From positions 2,523,500 through 2,587,499 of the forward strand of contig NZ_JAPEOS010000002.1 of the NCBI RefSeq assembly GCF_026340975.1: a stretch of DNA of 64,000 nt, read 5' to 3'. The stretch comes from Streptomyces sp. NBC_01214 (GTDB lineage Bacteria > Actinomycetota > Actinomycetes > Streptomycetales > Streptomycetaceae). Below are positions 1-8,636 of this stretch, piece by piece. The translations under genes and the position numbers were made by a program. The notes beneath the pieces were generated by a model. It had not been told where the DNA came from and ran no database searches. It saw only the letters and a program-made list of their open reading frames with translations. The first letter of the stretch is position 1. The number at the start of each line of letters is the position of its first letter.

Positions 1-1
1 C

Positions 2-1219
2 AACCGCCTCGTCGACGAGGTCTACCTCCCCCTCATCGGCGACAGCCTCGCCAAGCAGCTGGGCGCGGCCGGGGACGCCAAGCGCACCGACAGCAGCGGC
101 CTGCTCCTGCTCGTCTCCCCGCCCGGCTACGGCAAGACCACGCTCCTGGAGTACGTAGCCGAGCGCCTCGGGCTGCTCCTGGTCAAGGTGGACGGACCGG
201 CCCTCGGCCACCACACGACCTCCCTCGACCCGGCCGAGGCCCCGGATGCCGCCGCCCGCCGCGAACTGGAGAAGATCGCCTTCGCGCTCACCGCCGGGAA
301 CAACGTGCTGCTCTACCTGGACGACATCCAGCACACCTCGCCCGAGCTGCTCCAGAAGTTCATCCCGCTGTGCGACGCGACCCGCACCCTGAACGGGCAC
401 GACCTGCGCGGCAAGCGGTTCGCCGTCTGCATGGCCGGCAACCCGTACACCGAGTCGGGGCAACGCTTCCGCATCCCCGACATGCTCGCGAACCGCGCAG
501 ACGTCTGGAACCTCGGGGACGTTCTGACCGGCAAGGAGGACGCCTTCGCCCTCAGCTTCGTCGAGAACGCCCTCACCTCCAACCCGGTCCTCGCCCCACT
601 CGCCGCCCGAGACCGCGCCGACCTGGATCTGCTCGTACGCCTCGCCGACGACGACCCCACTGCCCGACGCGACCGGCTCACCCACCCCTACCCGTCGGCC
701 GAACTGGACCGGATCCTCGCCGTCCTGCGCCACCTGCTCACCGCCCGGCAGACGGTCCTCGCGGTCAACGACGCCTACATCGCCTCCGCGGCCCAGACCG
801 ACGCGAGCCGCACCGAGCCGCCCTTCCGACTCCAAGGCTCCTACCGCAACATGAACAAGATCGCGGCTCGCATTTCACCTGCAATGAACGACGCCGAACT
901 GACCGCGCTGATCGACGACCACTACACATCGGAGGCCCAAACCCTCACCACCGGAGCCGAGGCCAACCTCCTCAAGCTCGCCGCCCTCCGGGGTGCCCTC
1001 ACCCATGGCCAGGCGACCCGCTGGGCCGAGATCACCGCCTCGTATGTCCGCTCGCAGGCTCTCGGCGGCTCCGGCGACGACCCCCTGAGCCGGGCGGTGG
1101 CCGCACTCGGCCTGCTCGCCGACCGGGTAGCCGCCGTGGAGAATGCCATCACTCGCGCCACCGACTCCCGCCACCTGCCCATCCGCCCGAACGGCAGGCA
1201 TGCGGCCCGCGAGGAGTGA
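2..1219 (+). CDS. C-terminal part of a large AAA-type ATPase (DNA repair ATPase-like)
   Basis: The gene is already open at the first base, so only about 405 C-terminal residues are seen. A Walker A motif PPGYGKTT lies at nt 119-142 and a Walker B-like LLYLDDIQ near nt 310. Next come the AAA-type segments CMAGNPYT and MLANRADVWNLGD, then a helical tail. This arrangement resembles the C-terminal ATPase of very large Streptomyces proteins annotated as DNA repair ATPases. The real repair role of that family is unclear to me. ATP-dependent remodelling in the cytoplasm is inferred from the motifs only. It ends at TGA 1217-1219, 58 nt from the end of the opposing channel relic. Confidence 0.75.
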   Translation, partial: NRLVDEVYLPLIGDSLAKQLGAAGDAKRTDSSGLLLLVSPPGYGKTTLLEYVAERLGLLLVKVDGPALGHHTTSLDPAEAPDAAARRELEKIAFALTAGNNVLLYLDDIQHTSPELLQKFIPLCDATRTLNGHDLRGKRFAVCMAGNPYTESGQRFRIPDMLANRADVWNLGDVLTGKEDAFALSFVENALTSNPVLAPLAARDRADLDLLVRLADDDPTARRDRLTHPYPSAELDRILAVLRHLLTARQTVLAVNDAYIASAAQTDASRTEPPFRLQGSYRNMNKIAARISPAMNDAELTALIDDHYTSEAQTLTTGAEANLLKLAALRGALTHGQATRWAEITASYVRSQALGGSGDDPLSRAVAALGLLADRVAAVENAITRATDSRHLPIRPNGRHAAREE

Positions 1220-1276
1220 GTCGCCTCAGGCATCGGAGTGGCGTCCGTGATCGTCTGCGAAGGCGACGAAGACCTG

Positions 1277-1968
1277 CTACAGCCTGCCCTGGGTGTGGAG
1301 GAAGCGCTGGTCGAGGATGACGGCGAGGTCCTCCAGCGCGGTGCGGAGCACGGCGGCGGACAGCATGACGTCGGGCGCGTCCGTGTCGATCTGCTCCGCC
1401 GTGAGATGCGTGCGCGAGAGGTGGGACAGCCTGAGTGCCGGCGCCCGGCGGCTGGCCGGCGCCGGGTAGATGCCGAGTGTCCAGGAAACCGTTGCGGTCA
1501 GCAGGGAGAAGCCGACGAAGGCTTCCAGTGGGGCGAGGATCCGCAGCCATCCCTCGGTGGGCGCGATGTCACCGAGGCCGAGCGCCGAGATGTTGACCAA
1601 GGAGATGTAGAGGGCGTCCGTGAACGACGAGTGCTCGGCGGGGACCAGAGCCCGGCGGTGTAGGTGAACGCCTGCGGCATGTGCGGCCAGTAGATCAGTG
1701 CCCATCCCATGACCACGGCCAGCGCCCACACCGCTACGACAGCGACCATCGCGATCGGGCCGGCCAGTCAGGACGCACGACGGCGTGAGGCCACCGAAGC
1801 GGACAGCCGCCACAGCCCCGTCATGACCAGCCTGCTCGGACCGCCGTGGTTCGTCGGATGCAGCAGCGTGTGGAAGACATCCCGCAGGACGAACAGCACC
1901 AGGGCCGCCCCGCGATGTCGACCATCCCATTCACCTGACACTCCTTTCGCCCGCCGCGGCCCTCTCAC
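1277..1968 (-). pseudogene. broken two-helix potassium/ion channel gene
   Basis: Read on the minus strand, an ion-channel protein is spread over two frames with one nonsense codon. The N-terminal helix (LVLFVLRDVFHTLLHP) runs until an in-frame TGA at 1770-1768. The same frame then continues through a second helix (VVAVWALAVVMGWALIYWP). A one-base shift near 1640-1660 leads into the pore part, with a filter-like SALGLGDIAPT, a last membrane helix and a cytoplasmic tail. An intact homologue would be a small inner-membrane channel of about 230 residues. As written it cannot make a working channel, unless the differences are sequencing errors. Confidence 0.65.
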
Positions 1969-2340
1969 CCAATGACCTATCGGTCCGAACCGCAGCAGAT
2001 CAGGCAGGCTCGTTCGCTCAGTGGAACCTCAAATCCGGATAACGATCGCATCACCAGCCCTTGGGTTTCCAGGGCGCGGGCCCTGGTGAGTGATCCACGT
2101 CACTAAAGAATCCATAAAGAGCGTGCTAAGAATGCGCAACTCCGCTTTCGGTACCACCCCTCGCCGGATCGCGGAGTGCCGGCATGCACCGGCTCTGCAC
2201 GGCCAGGGAGGTCACGGTCCGAGTCCGCGGATCGAGACGCCCAGGGTCGCCGATCGGACAACGGCGTTCGCTCCATGCCCGCCCGCACTCACACCGTCGC
2301 ACCGCACTGCGCCGGTTCTGCGCCATCGAGGTAAAGCCTG
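1969..2340. other. intergenic region before the symporter gene
   Basis: Between the channel relic and the symporter no coding frame with normal Streptomyces codon use is seen. The region is more AT-rich than its surroundings near 2030-2130, which suits a promoter for the plus-strand gene. I could not place -35 and -10 boxes with confidence, nor match a known riboswitch. A GAGG ribosome site lies about 8 nt before the ATG at 2341. Confidence 0.4.
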
Positions 2341-3882
2341 ATGTCACTCGACACCATCACCACCTCCGTAGACGAAGCCGTCAGCGGATTCTTCGAGCCC
2401 ATCGCCAAGTGGCTCGGAGACATCGTCTTCTACTCCGTCCCCGTCGGAGGAACCCAGCTTCCACTGATCGTCGCCTGGCTCGTGGTGGCCGGCCTGGTCT
2501 TCTCGGGCTGGTTCGGGCTGGTGCAGATACGCAAGTTCCGCCTGGCGGTGAACGTGGTGCGCGGCAAGTACGACGAGAAGGGGTCGGCCGGTGAGGTCAA
2601 CCACTTCCAGGCGCTGACCGCGGCCGTCTCCGGCACCGTCGGCCTCGGCAACATCGCGGGTGTGGCGGTGGCCGTCTCCATCGGTGGCCCGGGCGCCACC
2701 TTCTGGATGATCCTCTGCGGCCTGCTGGGCATGGCGACGAAGTTCGTCGAGGTCACCCTCGGCGTGAAGTACCGCGAGGTGCACGCCGACGGCTCCGTCT
2801 CCGGCGGCCCGATGCACTACCTGCCCAAGGGCCTGGCCGAGCGCTTCGGCGCCCGCGGCAAGACCCTCGGCAAGGTCCTGGCGGTCCTCGCCTCCGCGAT
2901 GATCCTGTTCTTCGGTCTCTTCGGCGGCAACCTCTTCCAGGTCAACCAGTCCTACGCGCAGCTGGTCTCCGTCACCGGCGGCGAGAGCGGCATGATGGGC
3001 TCCTCGGCCGGCGCCCTGTTCTTCGGCATCCTGATCGCCGCGATCGTCGGCATCGTGCTCCTCGGCGGCATCCGCTCCATCGCCTCCGTCACCAGCAAGC
3101 TCGTTCCCGCGATGGCCGGCATCTACATCGTCGCCTGCATCGTGGTCATCCTCGTCAACGTCTCCGCCGTACCGTCCGCGATCTCCACGATCATCGAGGG
3201 TGCCTTCAACCCCGAGGGTGTCGCCGGTGGTGTCCTCGGTGCGCTGATCATCGGTTTCAAGCGGGCCGCGTTCTCCAACGAGGCCGGTCTCGGCTCCGCG
3301 CCGATCGCGCACTCCGCGGTCAAGACCAAGCACCCCGCCAGCGAGGGCCTGGTCGCGCTGCTGGAGCCGTTCATCGACACGGTCGTCATCTGCACCATGA
3401 CCGCCCTGACGATCGTCATCGCCAACCCGGCCAGCTGGGGCGAGGCCCGCAAGGGCGAAGGCGTCGGCGGCGTGACGATCACCTCGGACGCCTTCGGCAC
3501 GGTCCTGCCCTGGTTCCCGTACATCCTCACCATCGCGGTGATGCTGTTCGCCATCTCCACGGTGCTGACCTGGGGCTACTACTGCATGAAGGCCTGGACG
3601 CACCTCTTCGGCCGCAGCAGGACCAGCGAGCTGACCTTCAAGGTCTTCTACACGTTGTTCGCGGTCGCCGGTTCGCTGCTTACCCTGCAGACCCTGATCG
3701 ACATGGCCGACGCGGTGCTGTTCATGCTCGCGGTCATCAACATCATCGGCCTGTACCTGCTGGCCCCCGTGGTCAAGCGGGAACTCAACACCTTCCTCGA
3801 CTTCGTCCGCCGCCGCGACGCCGGCCTGGACACCGAAGCCGACGAGGACGAAGACCAGGAGCCGGTGAAGACCACCGTCTGA
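2341..3882 (+). CDS. alanine/glycine:cation symporter family protein (AgcS type)
   Basis: This 513-residue inner-membrane protein has about ten hydrophobic helices and the conserved family segment SGTVGLGNIAGVAVAVSIGG near residues 96-115. Further family-like stretches are NEAGLGSAPIAHSA and the hydrophobic C-terminal half. Members of this family import alanine or glycine with sodium. The ATG at 2341 is preceded by GAGG at good spacing, and the protein begins about 25 residues before its first membrane helix, as usual. It is a single-gene unit, followed by a strong hairpin at 3907-3955. Substrate is inferred from the family only. Sodium coupling fits the neighbouring nhaA and potassium transport genes. 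Confidence 0.9.
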   Translation: MSLDTITTSVDEAVSGFFEPIAKWLGDIVFYSVPVGGTQLPLIVAWLVVAGLVFSGWFGLVQIRKFRLAVNVVRGKYDEKGSAGEVNHFQALTAAVSGTVGLGNIAGVAVAVSIGGPGATFWMILCGLLGMATKFVEVTLGVKYREVHADGSVSGGPMHYLPKGLAERFGARGKTLGKVLAVLASAMILFFGLFGGNLFQVNQSYAQLVSVTGGESGMMGSSAGALFFGILIAAIVGIVLLGGIRSIASVTSKLVPAMAGIYIVACIVVILVNVSAVPSAISTIIEGAFNPEGVAGGVLGALIIGFKRAAFSNEAGLGSAPIAHSAVKTKHPASEGLVALLEPFIDTVVICTMTALTIVIANPASWGEARKGEGVGGVTITSDAFGTVLPWFPYILTIAVMLFAISTVLTWGYYCMKAWTHLFGRSRTSELTFKVFYTLFAVAGSLLTLQTLIDMADAVLFMLAVINIIGLYLLAPVVKRELNTFLDFVRRRDAGLDTEADEDEDQEPVKTTV

Positions 3883-3906
3883 CCGTCCCCCCGGCGGCCC
3901 GGCTCC

Positions 3907-3955
3907 TGAGTGGGCTCGTACATACCTCGCGCCTTGGTGTGTACGAGCCCACTCA
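3907..3955 (+). terminator. strong hairpin after the symporter gene
   Basis: Arms 3907-3926 and 3936-3955 pair over 20 bp with one G-T pair around a 9-nt loop. The core arm is GAGTGGGCTCGTACA against its exact complement. It begins 24 nt after the symporter stop. There is no U-run, which is common for Streptomyces terminators. It probably ends the symporter transcript and insulates nhaA. Confidence 0.75.
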
Positions 3956-4010
3956 TCTGCGTTTCAGCAGGTGAGAACCCCTCTGGTGGTATCCGGGCAT
4001 CTCCCATAGG

Positions 4011-4028
4011 GTGTAAAGAACGCGTCAA
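4011..4028 (+). promoter_or_regulatory. 11-nt direct repeat upstream of nhaA (OmpR-type box candidate)
   Basis: GTGTAAA at 4011 and GCGTCAA at 4022 start exactly 11 nt apart. A near-identical pair in the same orientation to its gene lies before the minus-strand leader near 10,155-10,172. The unit resembles CCGTCAA repeats upstream of kdp and ktrB. OmpR-family regulators bind such one-turn direct repeats. KdpE, encoded at 17,469, is the obvious candidate but this is inference. Confidence 0.45.
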
Positions 4029-4056
4029 TGGGGCAGCCGAGCTGCCGGTGACGCGC

Positions 4057-4113
4057 GGTGTGCCGGGAAGTCTGGTCGGCGATGTAGGGGCCGTGTGCCC
4101 ATTTCCAGCCGAC
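4057..4113 (+). promoter_or_regulatory. conserved leader element upstream of nhaA (copy A)
   Basis: The core GGTGTGCCGGGAAGTCTGG continues into GTCGGC, ending at 4080, and recurs at 10,119-10,142 and 25,635-25,658 on the minus strand. GTCGGC at 4075-4080 can pair with GCCGAC at 4108-4113. A hairpin CGCGTCA/TGACGCG with an inner GCAGC/GCTGC stem lies just upstream (about 4021-4057). A structured mRNA leader is likely. I cannot assign it to a known riboswitch class; RNA classes upstream of nhaA are known (nhaA-I and nhaA-II). Confidence 0.55.
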
Positions 4114-4132
4114 GCCCCGGAAGGCCACCCCA

Positions 4133-5431
4133 ATGATCGACCCGCGCCCGCGCATCGTCTTCGGACTCATGCCGTGGCCCGAACGCCAGGCCATCGCCTC
4201 CGCCCTGCGCACCGAAACGATCGGTGGCCTCGTCCTGCTGGCGGCAGCAGTCGTGGCCCTGGTCTGGGCCAACAGCCCGTGGAGCGGGGGGTACGAGGCG
4301 ATACGTGACTTCCACTTCGGGATACCCGCCCTCGGGCTGGAACTGTCGGTCGGGCACTGGACCGCCGACGGGCTCCTGGCGGTCTTCTTCCTCGTCGCCG
4401 GCATCGAACTCAAGCGCGAACTCGTCGTCGGCGAGCTACGTACCCCCGCCACGGCGGCCCTCCCGGTCGTCGCCGCCGCATGCGGCATGATCGTGCCCGC
4501 CGCCCTGTACGCACTCACCGCCGGTCTGGGGGGCGGCAGCCTCGACGGCTGGGCCGTGCCGATGGCCACCGACATCGCTTTCGCACTCGCTGTCCTCGCC
4601 GTCATCTCCACCCACCTCCCCTCCGCCCTGCGCGCCTTCCTGCTCACCCTGGCCGTCGTCGACGACCTCGGCGCCATCCTCATCATCGCGATCTTCTTCA
4701 CCAGCGACCTGAACTTCTGGGCGCTGGGCGGAGCCTTCGCAGGCCTGGGAGTCTTCTACCTGCTCCAGCGGCTCCGGGTCCGCGGCTGGTGGTTTTACGT
4801 ACCGCTCGGTATCGCGATCTGGGCCCTGATGTACAACAGCGGCATCCACGCCACCGTCGCGGGCGTCGCCATGGGGCTCATCCTGCGGACGACCCGCGAC
4901 AAGGGCGAGGAAATCTCCCCGGGGGCCCGCGTATCGCACCTGGTGCACCCGTTCTCGGCAGGCGTCGCGGTGCCGCTCTTCGCCCTCTTCGCCGCCGGCG
5001 TCAGCATCTCCGGACCCGCGCTGGCCGAAGTGTTCACCAGCCCCGAGCCCCTCGGCGTCTTCATCGGCCTCGTCGTCGGCAAGGTCCTCGGCATCTTCCT
5101 CGGCACCTACCTCGCCGCCCGCTTCACCAAGGCGGAGCTCAACCCCGACCTCGCATGGGCCGACGTCCTCGGCCTCTCCGTCCTGGCCGGGATCGGCTTC
5201 ACCGTCGCCCTCCTCATCGGCGAACTGGCCTTCCCCGGCCAAGAGGTCGGTGAGCACGTCAAGGCCGCCGTCCTGATCGCCTCCCTCACCGCGGCCGTGC
5301 TCGCCGCCGTCCTGCTCCGGCGCAGGAACAAGATCTACCGGAGTCTGTACGAGGAGGAGACCCTCGACGCCGACGCCGACGGGATACCCGACATCTACCG
5401 GCGCACCCTCACGCCCGGCTCCAACGGCTGA
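4133..5431 (+). CDS. nhaA: Na+/H+ antiporter NhaA
   Basis: This 432-residue inner-membrane antiporter expels sodium (or lithium) in exchange for protons and keeps pH and sodium balance. The family hallmarks are present. ETIGGLVLLAAAVVALVWANSPW forms the first helix, GIELKRELVVGEL follows, then ATDIAFALAVL, then VVDDLGAILIIAIF with the twin aspartates that bind the ion in studied NhaA proteins. The length is near the bacterial norm with a short hydrophilic C-terminal tail. GGAAGG lies 8 nt before the ATG at 4133. The upstream region carries a shared leader element and an 11-nt repeat box, so expression is probably ion- or stress-controlled. The next gene (5443) follows within 11 nt. Confidence 0.95.
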   Translation: MIDPRPRIVFGLMPWPERQAIASALRTETIGGLVLLAAAVVALVWANSPWSGGYEAIRDFHFGIPALGLELSVGHWTADGLLAVFFLVAGIELKRELVVGELRTPATAALPVVAAACGMIVPAALYALTAGLGGGSLDGWAVPMATDIAFALAVLAVISTHLPSALRAFLLTLAVVDDLGAILIIAIFFTSDLNFWALGGAFAGLGVFYLLQRLRVRGWWFYVPLGIAIWALMYNSGIHATVAGVAMGLILRTTRDKGEEISPGARVSHLVHPFSAGVAVPLFALFAAGVSISGPALAEVFTSPEPLGVFIGLVVGKVLGIFLGTYLAARFTKAELNPDLAWADVLGLSVLAGIGFTVALLIGELAFPGQEVGEHVKAAVLIASLTAAVLAAVLLRRRNKIYRSLYEEETLDADADGIPDIYRRTLTPGSNG

Positions 5432-5442
5432 CGCGAAGGAGA

Positions 5443-5713
5443 GTGCAGGCGGGCGCAGCACTCCTGGGGCCGGCGATCGTCATCGCCGCCCTCGTGATCA
5501 GGACAGCGGTCACCGAGCTGCGAGAACCCGGGGCCGGGCGTCGAGAGCGGCGATTTCTGTGGGATCCGCGTGCGTGGGCGGCCGGGGCGATGGTGGCATG
5601 TGTTCTCGCCCTGGCCAGCTGGCGGTCGGCCGGGTCGCCGGCCGCTGCCCTGGGCGTAGCTGGCGGGGACCTTGGTCGCGTACACCAGCGGCGGACGCCC
5701 ACCTTCGGACTGA
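5443..5713 (+). pseudogene. frameshifted small membrane protein, paralogue of the N-terminal half of 9481-9951
   Basis: A GTG start at 5443, right behind AAGGAG and 11 nt after nhaA, opens a protein whose first 80 residues (LLGPAIVIAALVIRTAVTEL) match the N-terminus of the minus-strand protein at 9951. Near 5662 the matching frame changes: the family ending LAGTLVAYTSGGRPPSD and a TGA at 5711-5713 are found in another frame. A one-base insertion or error explains this. An intact version would be a membrane protein of about 90 residues in an operon with nhaA. The function is unknown. The 136 nt that follow hold nothing I can support. Confidence 0.55.
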
Positions 5714-5849
5714 CTCCCGCACGACCGTTGTCGTCAGACACTTTCGGCTGCCGCCCGACGTTGAACGGCAGCACACCGCGCGCGAGCGGGCACCGTTCCC
5801 CACGGTCGGCGCGGACTGGCAGGAGCGCCGAGGGTGTCTTCCTGTCGGC

Positions 5850-6059
5850 TCAGCCGTGGCCGGCCCGTGAGCCCAGCATGACCAGGCCCGTGATGAGCGT
5901 GGCGAGGCCAATGACCAGTACCGGAAAACCGGGGCCCGGCAGGGCGTACAGCAAGGCGCCGGCCAGCGTCACAGGAACGCCGACGATCACGAGGACGACC
6001 GCCATACGGCGTTCCGTGAGGTTGCGTCGCACCCACCCAAGGAGCCTGCCTCCAGGCAT
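5850..6059 (-). CDS. small PGPG-motif transmembrane protein
   Basis: The 69-residue protein has two hydrophobic helices joined by LPGPGFP, the signature turn of small actinobacterial PGPGW-type membrane proteins. Function is unknown in the family. The start is ATG 6059, six nt after the stop of the upstream gene, so the two are probably cotranscribed. It is a paralogue of the C-terminal half of the fused protein at 9481-9951 (TLAG, LPGPGFP and IGLA-LITGL shared). Confidence 0.75.
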   Translation of the reverse strand: MPGGRLLGWVRRNLTERRMAVVLVIVGVPVTLAGALLYALPGPGFPVLVIGLATLITGLVMLGSRAGHG

Positions 6060-6064
6060 CGCGG

Positions 6065-6385
6065 TCAACTCTTCGCCCGCGAGTTCACGCTGCGGGAGGT
6101 CCGTTCGGCGCGCAGGAAGCACGCTGCGGCCGCCACCACGAAACCGAAGCCCAGACCCGTGCAGGCCATGACGACGCCCGAGGGTGCGTCGATCATGCGC
6201 GGGACGGCGTTCAGCGGCATCACGGCATAGAGGCAGAGGAGGGCCCATGCGTAGGGACGAACGGCCAGCCGCCGCCCCCGGAGCCCGCGCGGCGTCCAGC
6301 CGCTGAGCACTGCCAGCGCCAGGGGGAGCACGAGCAGTGTGCCTACCGCCAGCGCGATGCCGTGGTACAGCGGATTTCCGTTCAT
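6065..6385 (-). CDS. hypothetical small membrane protein
   Basis: The 106-residue protein has three hydrophobic stretches: near residues 8-27 (IALAVGTLLVLPLALAVLSG), 45-62 and 70-92. It has a basic tail. I chose ATG 6385 because AGAGAGG sits 5 nt upstream; an upstream ATG at 6412 lacks such a site. I do not recognise the family. It heads a two-gene unit with the PGPG protein at 6059. Its promoter should lie between 6386 and 6480, close to an 11-nt repeat box at 6476. Confidence 0.6.
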   Translation of the reverse strand: MNGNPLYHGIALAVGTLLVLPLALAVLSGWTPRGLRGRRLAVRPYAWALLCLYAVMPLNAVPRMIDAPSGVVMACTGLGFGFVVAAAACFLRAERTSRSVNSRAKS

Positions 6386-6475
6386 GGACACCTCTCTGAT
6401 GCGTATGCCCACGATAGACGGCCGATAAGTGACGCATTCATGCCGGGTTCCGGCAATGTATGGCAGTCCGAACTG

Positions 6476-6493
6476 CCGTCAGAGCCCCGTCAA
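6476..6493 (+). promoter_or_regulatory. 11-nt direct repeat CCGTCAG/CCGTCAA
   Basis: CCGTCAG at 6476 and CCGTCAA at 6487 start exactly 11 nt apart. This is the same unit and spacing as upstream of kdpF (11,662 and 11,673) and, inverted, upstream of ktrB (20,808 and 20,819). It lies between the small membrane gene (minus) and a weak leader-like element (plus) and may serve either side. Confidence 0.45.
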
Positions 6494-6524
6494 GACGACG
6501 ACGTAAGGGATACGTGAAGCAGCC

Positions 6525-6551
6525 GGTGGAGTGCCAGGAAGTCTGGGCGGC
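6525..6551 (+). promoter_or_regulatory. diverged copy of the leader element (copy D)
   Basis: GGTGGAGTGCCAGGAAGTCTGG followed by GCGGC matches the copy A core except for a 2-nt insertion and two substitutions. No convincing gene follows (see next entry), so this may be an orphan leader left after gene loss. Confidence 0.35.
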
Positions 6552-7118
6552 GGTCTTGGAACTCACTCACGGCTTGGTGGGCCATGGTCACCGTGCTCAT
6601 CTGGGGCATCAGCTTGATTGCCGACCAACTCGCCTCCCTCTCGGCATGTGCGGTCAGCGCCGCTCTGCTGACCGGTCTCGGGGAAAGCGGCGACTGGCTC
6701 CGTAGGCGCTGGTCCTCAGCCAGGTCGGCAAGGGGGCGCCGAGAACCGTGGTGGTCGGGACGAGGTGCCGGGCCAGGGACGTGATCACTGGCCGGCGCAC
6801 AGGGGGGATCCTGCCGGGCGCTCCCGCTGCGCACATGTCGCCGGGAAGGGCCCCTGAAGGCCTCGCTGCCGGTCCTTCCCCTGAGCAGGGCTCTGCCGGC
6901 CGGCCACCCACGCATGCCCGCGACCACGCGTGTGATTGCTGATCGCCTGAACGGGCAACGGCCCGCCATGCCGCTACCTGTTGGAGGAGTCACCCGGTGG
7001 AGGACACGTCGACGAGGCCGCCGAGTTGTTCGAGCGGTTGTGTTCGTACATCTCCCGTGCATGAGACCGGAGGCGGCGCATTTCGGGCGGGTCCCGTCGT
7101 GATCGACGTGAAGTGGTG
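6552..7118. other. region without a convincing gene
   Basis: A 66-codon plus frame at 6584-6784 begins with a hydrophobic stretch but becomes arginine-rich and lacks a ribosome site. It may be the decayed remnant of a membrane gene once served by leader copy D. The rest (6785-7118) shows no frame with Streptomyces codon bias. The terminator of the minus-strand SPFH gene should lie near 7080-7118 but no long hairpin stands out. Confidence 0.4.
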
Positions 7119-8201
7119 TCAGTTCGGCGGACCGGGCGGCGGTGCTGCCTCGTCGCCGCGTCCACCGGCCTTGCGACGTGTTGCGAGTGCACTGGCGGCT
7201 TCGCTGTCGGCCTCTGCGGCGTCGGCGAGGGCCTCGGCAGCGGCTTCCGCCGCTTTCGCCGCGTCGTTCGCCGCCTGGACGGCGAGATCGTCCGAGGACG
7301 CCTCGCGGGTGGCGGTGGACTGGGGGAGGACCTCGTTGAAGGCGCGGGTGACGTTCTGGAGGGCGGAGGTGACCTCCCCGGGTATCACCCAGAGCGTGCT
7401 GCCCGGTGCCTGCGCGATCTGGGGGAGCGCCTGGAGGTACTGGTAGGCGAGCAGCTTGGGGTCGGGGTCGTTGCGGTGGACGGCCTGGAACACCTCGTCG
7501 ATGGCTCGCGACTGCCCCTCGGCCTTGAGGATCTCGGCGGTCCGGTTGCCTTCGGCGCGTAGGACGGCGGACTGCTTGTCGCCTTCCGCGGTGAGGATCT
7601 GGGACTGGCGCTGACCCTCGGCCCCGAGGATGGCGGCCCGCTTGTCCCGCTCGGCCCGCATCTGCTTCTCCATCGCGTCCTTGATGGACTGCGGCGGGTC
7701 GATGGCCTTGATCTCCACCCGGTTGACCCTCAGCCCCCACTTGCCGGTGGCCTCGTCGAGGACACCGCGGAGCTGGTTGTTGATGGTGTCGCGCGAGGTC
7801 AGGGTCTTTTCCAGGTCCATGGAGCCGACGACGTTGCGCAGGGTGGTGACGGTCAGCTGTTCCACCGCCTGGAGGAAGTTGTTGATCTCGTAGGCGGCGG
7901 CGCGCGGGTCGGTGACCTGGAAGTAGAGGACGGTGTCGATCTCGACCACCAGGTTGTCTTCGGTGATGACCGGTTGGGGTTTGAAGGAGACGACCTGCTC
8001 GCGCAGGTCGATCACCGGGTAGACGCGGTCGATGTAGGGGATGACGACGTTGAGCCCGGGCTTCAGGGTCCGGTGGTAGCGTCCGAGCCGCTCGACGTTG
8101 CGGGCGCGGGCCTGGGGGACGATCCGGACCGCCCGCACCACGGTGAAGACCGCGAGGACCGCGACGAGCAGGCCGGCTATGAGGAACGCGGAGATCTCCA
8201 T
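7119..8201 (-). CDS. SPFH/band 7 (stomatin-like, paraslipin) membrane protein
   Basis: This 360-residue protein has an N-terminal membrane anchor (about residues 3-25), then an SPFH/band 7 domain. Markers are RIVPQARARNVERLGRYHRT, PGLNVVIPYIDRV and VVEIDTVLYFQVTDPRAAAYEI. A charged coiled-coil (ERDKRAAILGAEGQRQSQIL, repeated alanine/glutamate heptads) follows, ending in an alanine-rich tail. Such proteins form oligomeric membrane microdomain scaffolds. ATG 8201 has GGGAG 5 nt upstream and starts 3 nt after the NfeD stop. The NfeD-SPFH pair is a classic bacterial operon whose partners act together in membrane stress. Confidence 0.9.
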   Translation of the reverse strand: MEISAFLIAGLLVAVLAVFTVVRAVRIVPQARARNVERLGRYHRTLKPGLNVVIPYIDRVYPVIDLREQVVSFKPQPVITEDNLVVEIDTVLYFQVTDPRAAAYEINNFLQAVEQLTVTTLRNVVGSMDLEKTLTSRDTINNQLRGVLDEATGKWGLRVNRVEIKAIDPPQSIKDAMEKQMRAERDKRAAILGAEGQRQSQILTAEGDKQSAVLRAEGNRTAEILKAEGQSRAIDEVFQAVHRNDPDPKLLAYQYLQALPQIAQAPGSTLWVIPGEVTSALQNVTRAFNEVLPQSTATREASSDDLAVQAANDAAKAAEAAAEALADAAEADSEAASALATRRKAGGRGDEAAPPPGPPN

Positions 8202-8204
8202 GGC

Positions 8205-8636
8205 TCACTCCCGGGGATAGACGAGCGCGGTGGTGCCCTTGATCTCGATGACATCGACGGTCGTGCCGGGAGGGATCACCAGCGTCTCGTCGTAGGCGCG
8301 CGCCGTCCATTCCTCACCGCCGATACGGACTCTGCCACCCCACTTCGACACCTCTGATGTCACGTAGGCGGCCCCGCCGATCAGGGCGTCCACGCCGAAG
8401 CGCCCGTCCGGCGAGGAAGACAGGCGGCGAAGCGCGACCGGGCGGACGAAGACCAAGCCGACCGTCGACACGACCGCGAACACCAGAAACTGCCAGGGAA
8501 GGGGCAAGCCGGCGGCGGCGAACACGGCTGTGACCAGCGCTGCACCCCCCAGCAACCCGAGCGCGGCAGTGAGCGTGATGATCTCGACTGCGCCCAAGGC
8601 CAGAGCGGCAATCAGCCAGATCAGCCAGGAATCCAT
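8205..8636 (-). CDS. NfeD family membrane protein
   Basis: This 143-residue protein has two or three N-terminal helices (WLIWLIAALALGAVEIITL and the following segment) and a C-terminal OB-fold domain with GGRVRIGGEEWTARA near residues 99-113. That is the short NfeD1b type without a protease domain. It lies directly upstream of the SPFH gene. Partners of this kind are thought to be linked to SPFH scaffold function. ATG 8636 follows GGAGGCGTGAGGC, a strong ribosome site. A promoter should lie in the AT-richer stretch near 8660-8700. Confidence 0.88.
   Translation of the reverse strand: MDSWLIWLIAALALGAVEIITLTAALGLLGGAALVTAVFAAAGLPLPWQFLVFAVVSTVGLVFVRPVALRRLSSSPDGRFGVDALIGGAAYVTSEVSKWGGRVRIGGEEWTARAYDETLVIPPGTTVDVIEIKGTTALVYPRE

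Noticed and set aside
1969..2340. Possible glycine or cyclic di-AMP riboswitch before the symporter
   Set aside because: The conserved core sequences of these riboswitches as I know them were not found.
2344..3603. Open frame of 419 codons opposite the symporter gene
   Set aside because: Antisense shadow: very rich in Asp, Gly and Glu, without a start context or known domain.
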